In this document: in pieces, positions 63,625 through 64,000 of the stretch
Layout: each line of letters starts with the position of its first letter
How positions within the stretch are numbered: the first letter of the stretch is position 1
Assembly: GCA_017558555.1 (NCBI GenBank)
Contig: JAFYUJ010000089.1
Coordinates: forward strand, 1-64,000
Reading direction: 5' to 3'
From: Akkermansia sp.
GTDB lineage: Bacteria; Verrucomicrobiota; Verrucomicrobiia; Verrucomicrobiales; Akkermansiaceae
Length of the DNA: 64,000 nucleotides
The notes under the pieces: generated by a model
Told to the model about the DNA's origin: nothing
Databases searched by the model: none
What the model saw: the letters and a program-made list of their open reading frames with translations, nothing else
Translations under genes and position numbers: made by a program

Positions 63625-64000
63625 ATGTCCGCAGCAATTCGACTGCTCAAGCCGCTCTCCTATTTCGCGGAGAAGTACGGCTCGCCTGAGTGGGCCTTCA
63701 ACAAGCTTTTCCTGCTCATGGAAAAGCAGCACAACCGCGGTCAAGATGGTGCCGGTATCGGTTGCATCAAGCTCAATGTGCCGTTGGGTGAGCCCTATAT
63801 CTTCCGTGCTCGCGATGCTTCCAGCTCGGCCATCACCAAGATTTTCTCCGCACAGCACAAGACCCTGCGCAGTCTGCGTGAGTCTGGCGACGTGCGTGGG
63901 CACGATGCCAAGACCTTCAAGCAACACTTCAACTTCGGTGGTGAGGTGCTGATGGGGCACATGCTCTACGGAGCCAGCGGCACAAACTACGACGAAGGCA
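63625..64000 (+). CDS. purF: Amidophosphoribosyltransferase-like protein, 5' part; catalytic Cys not encoded
   Basis: Partial: 125 codons to the window edge, no stop seen. Start MSAAIRLLKPLSYFAEKYG, then LLMEKQHNRGQDGAG, IFRARDASSSAITKIF, and GEVLMGHMLYGASG. It matches the long PurF type of Bacteroidota, whose start is of the form MS..IKHECGIAxIRLLKPLEYY. Here the HECG block, with the Cys that becomes the N-terminal nucleophile, is missing and the next residues join directly. The Arg of GHLRYST is replaced (GHMLYGA). TAA at 63601 in the same frame rules out a longer N-terminus. The glutaminase half therefore looks inactive; the protein might use free ammonia, or another start or sequencing fault is involved. 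Confidence 0.75.
   Translation, partial: MSAAIRLLKPLSYFAEKYGSPEWAFNKLFLLMEKQHNRGQDGAGIGCIKLNVPLGEPYIFRARDASSSAITKIFSAQHKTLRSLRESGDVRGHDAKTFKQHFNFGGEVLMGHMLYGASGTNYDEG

Overview
The window looks like a chromosomal segment of a Verrucomicrobiota bacterium, most likely an Akkermansia-like gut or mucus organism. This is inferred from gene content, not from a marker-gene alignment. The pointers are two proteins ending in PEP-CTERM sorting signals, a passenger with GGA[ILFV] and FxxN repeats of the chlamydial Pmp type, a sialidase locus, an LPS Kdo transferase (outer membrane present), and a Bacteroidota-type amidophosphoribosyltransferase N-terminus. Good Shine-Dalgarno sites are rare and several start codons sit only 6-9 nt after a plausible -10 box.

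Layout. 210-3692 (minus): two secreted proteins, one thioredoxin-like and one with a transglutaminase-like core plus a discoidin-like C-terminus. 3876-7154 (minus): a Pmp-repeat PEP-CTERM surface protein interrupted by an in-frame TAA. 7382-17968: a surface polysaccharide locus with six family-2 glycosyltransferases, a pyruvyl transferase, a Wzx-type flippase and an FrhB/FdhB-like iron-sulfur protein. 18037-22923: a PBP2-type transpeptidase, UvrB with an unusual internal insert, and a small membrane protein. 22985-28495 (minus): ankyrin protein, two Kelch mutarotase/NanM-like proteins, an MFS permease and a sialidase. 28607-29539: a PEP-CTERM cysteine protease closely resembling the IdeS/Mac family. 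29571-33827: deacetylase, GYF/DUF4177-like protein, aldose epimerase, lipoproteins. 33929-36717: rsmD-waaA and gluQ. 36717-40877 (minus): envelope proteins behind an ABCG-like transporter. 40992-45032: aroD, and the operon lipoprotein/coiled-coil protein/nadA/midA-like gene. 45238-45311: tRNA-Arg(UCU). 45465-49208: Fur-family regulator with sufC-sufB-sufD. 49212-56538: secreted protein, DEAD-box helicase, and pyrF-thyA-folA-uvrD. 56616-62486: an A+T-rich accessory island of unrecognised proteins next to a G+C-rich tyrosine recombinase. 62605-64000: purM and the 5' part of a purF-like gene.

How the parts fit. The polysaccharide locus has sugar transfer, pyruvyl decoration and export in one place. 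The sialidase locus pairs release of sialic acid with uptake and anomer or epimer conversion, but no nanA/nanE is in the window. The Fur-like gene has a strong promoter overlapped by a perfect inverted repeat, suggesting autoregulation of the suf operon. The most interesting items are the IdeS-like PEP-CTERM protease, the purF-like gene whose start lacks the catalytic cysteine, the nonsense-interrupted Pmp/PEP-CTERM gene, the UvrB insert, and the accessory cassette at 56.6-61.3 kb.
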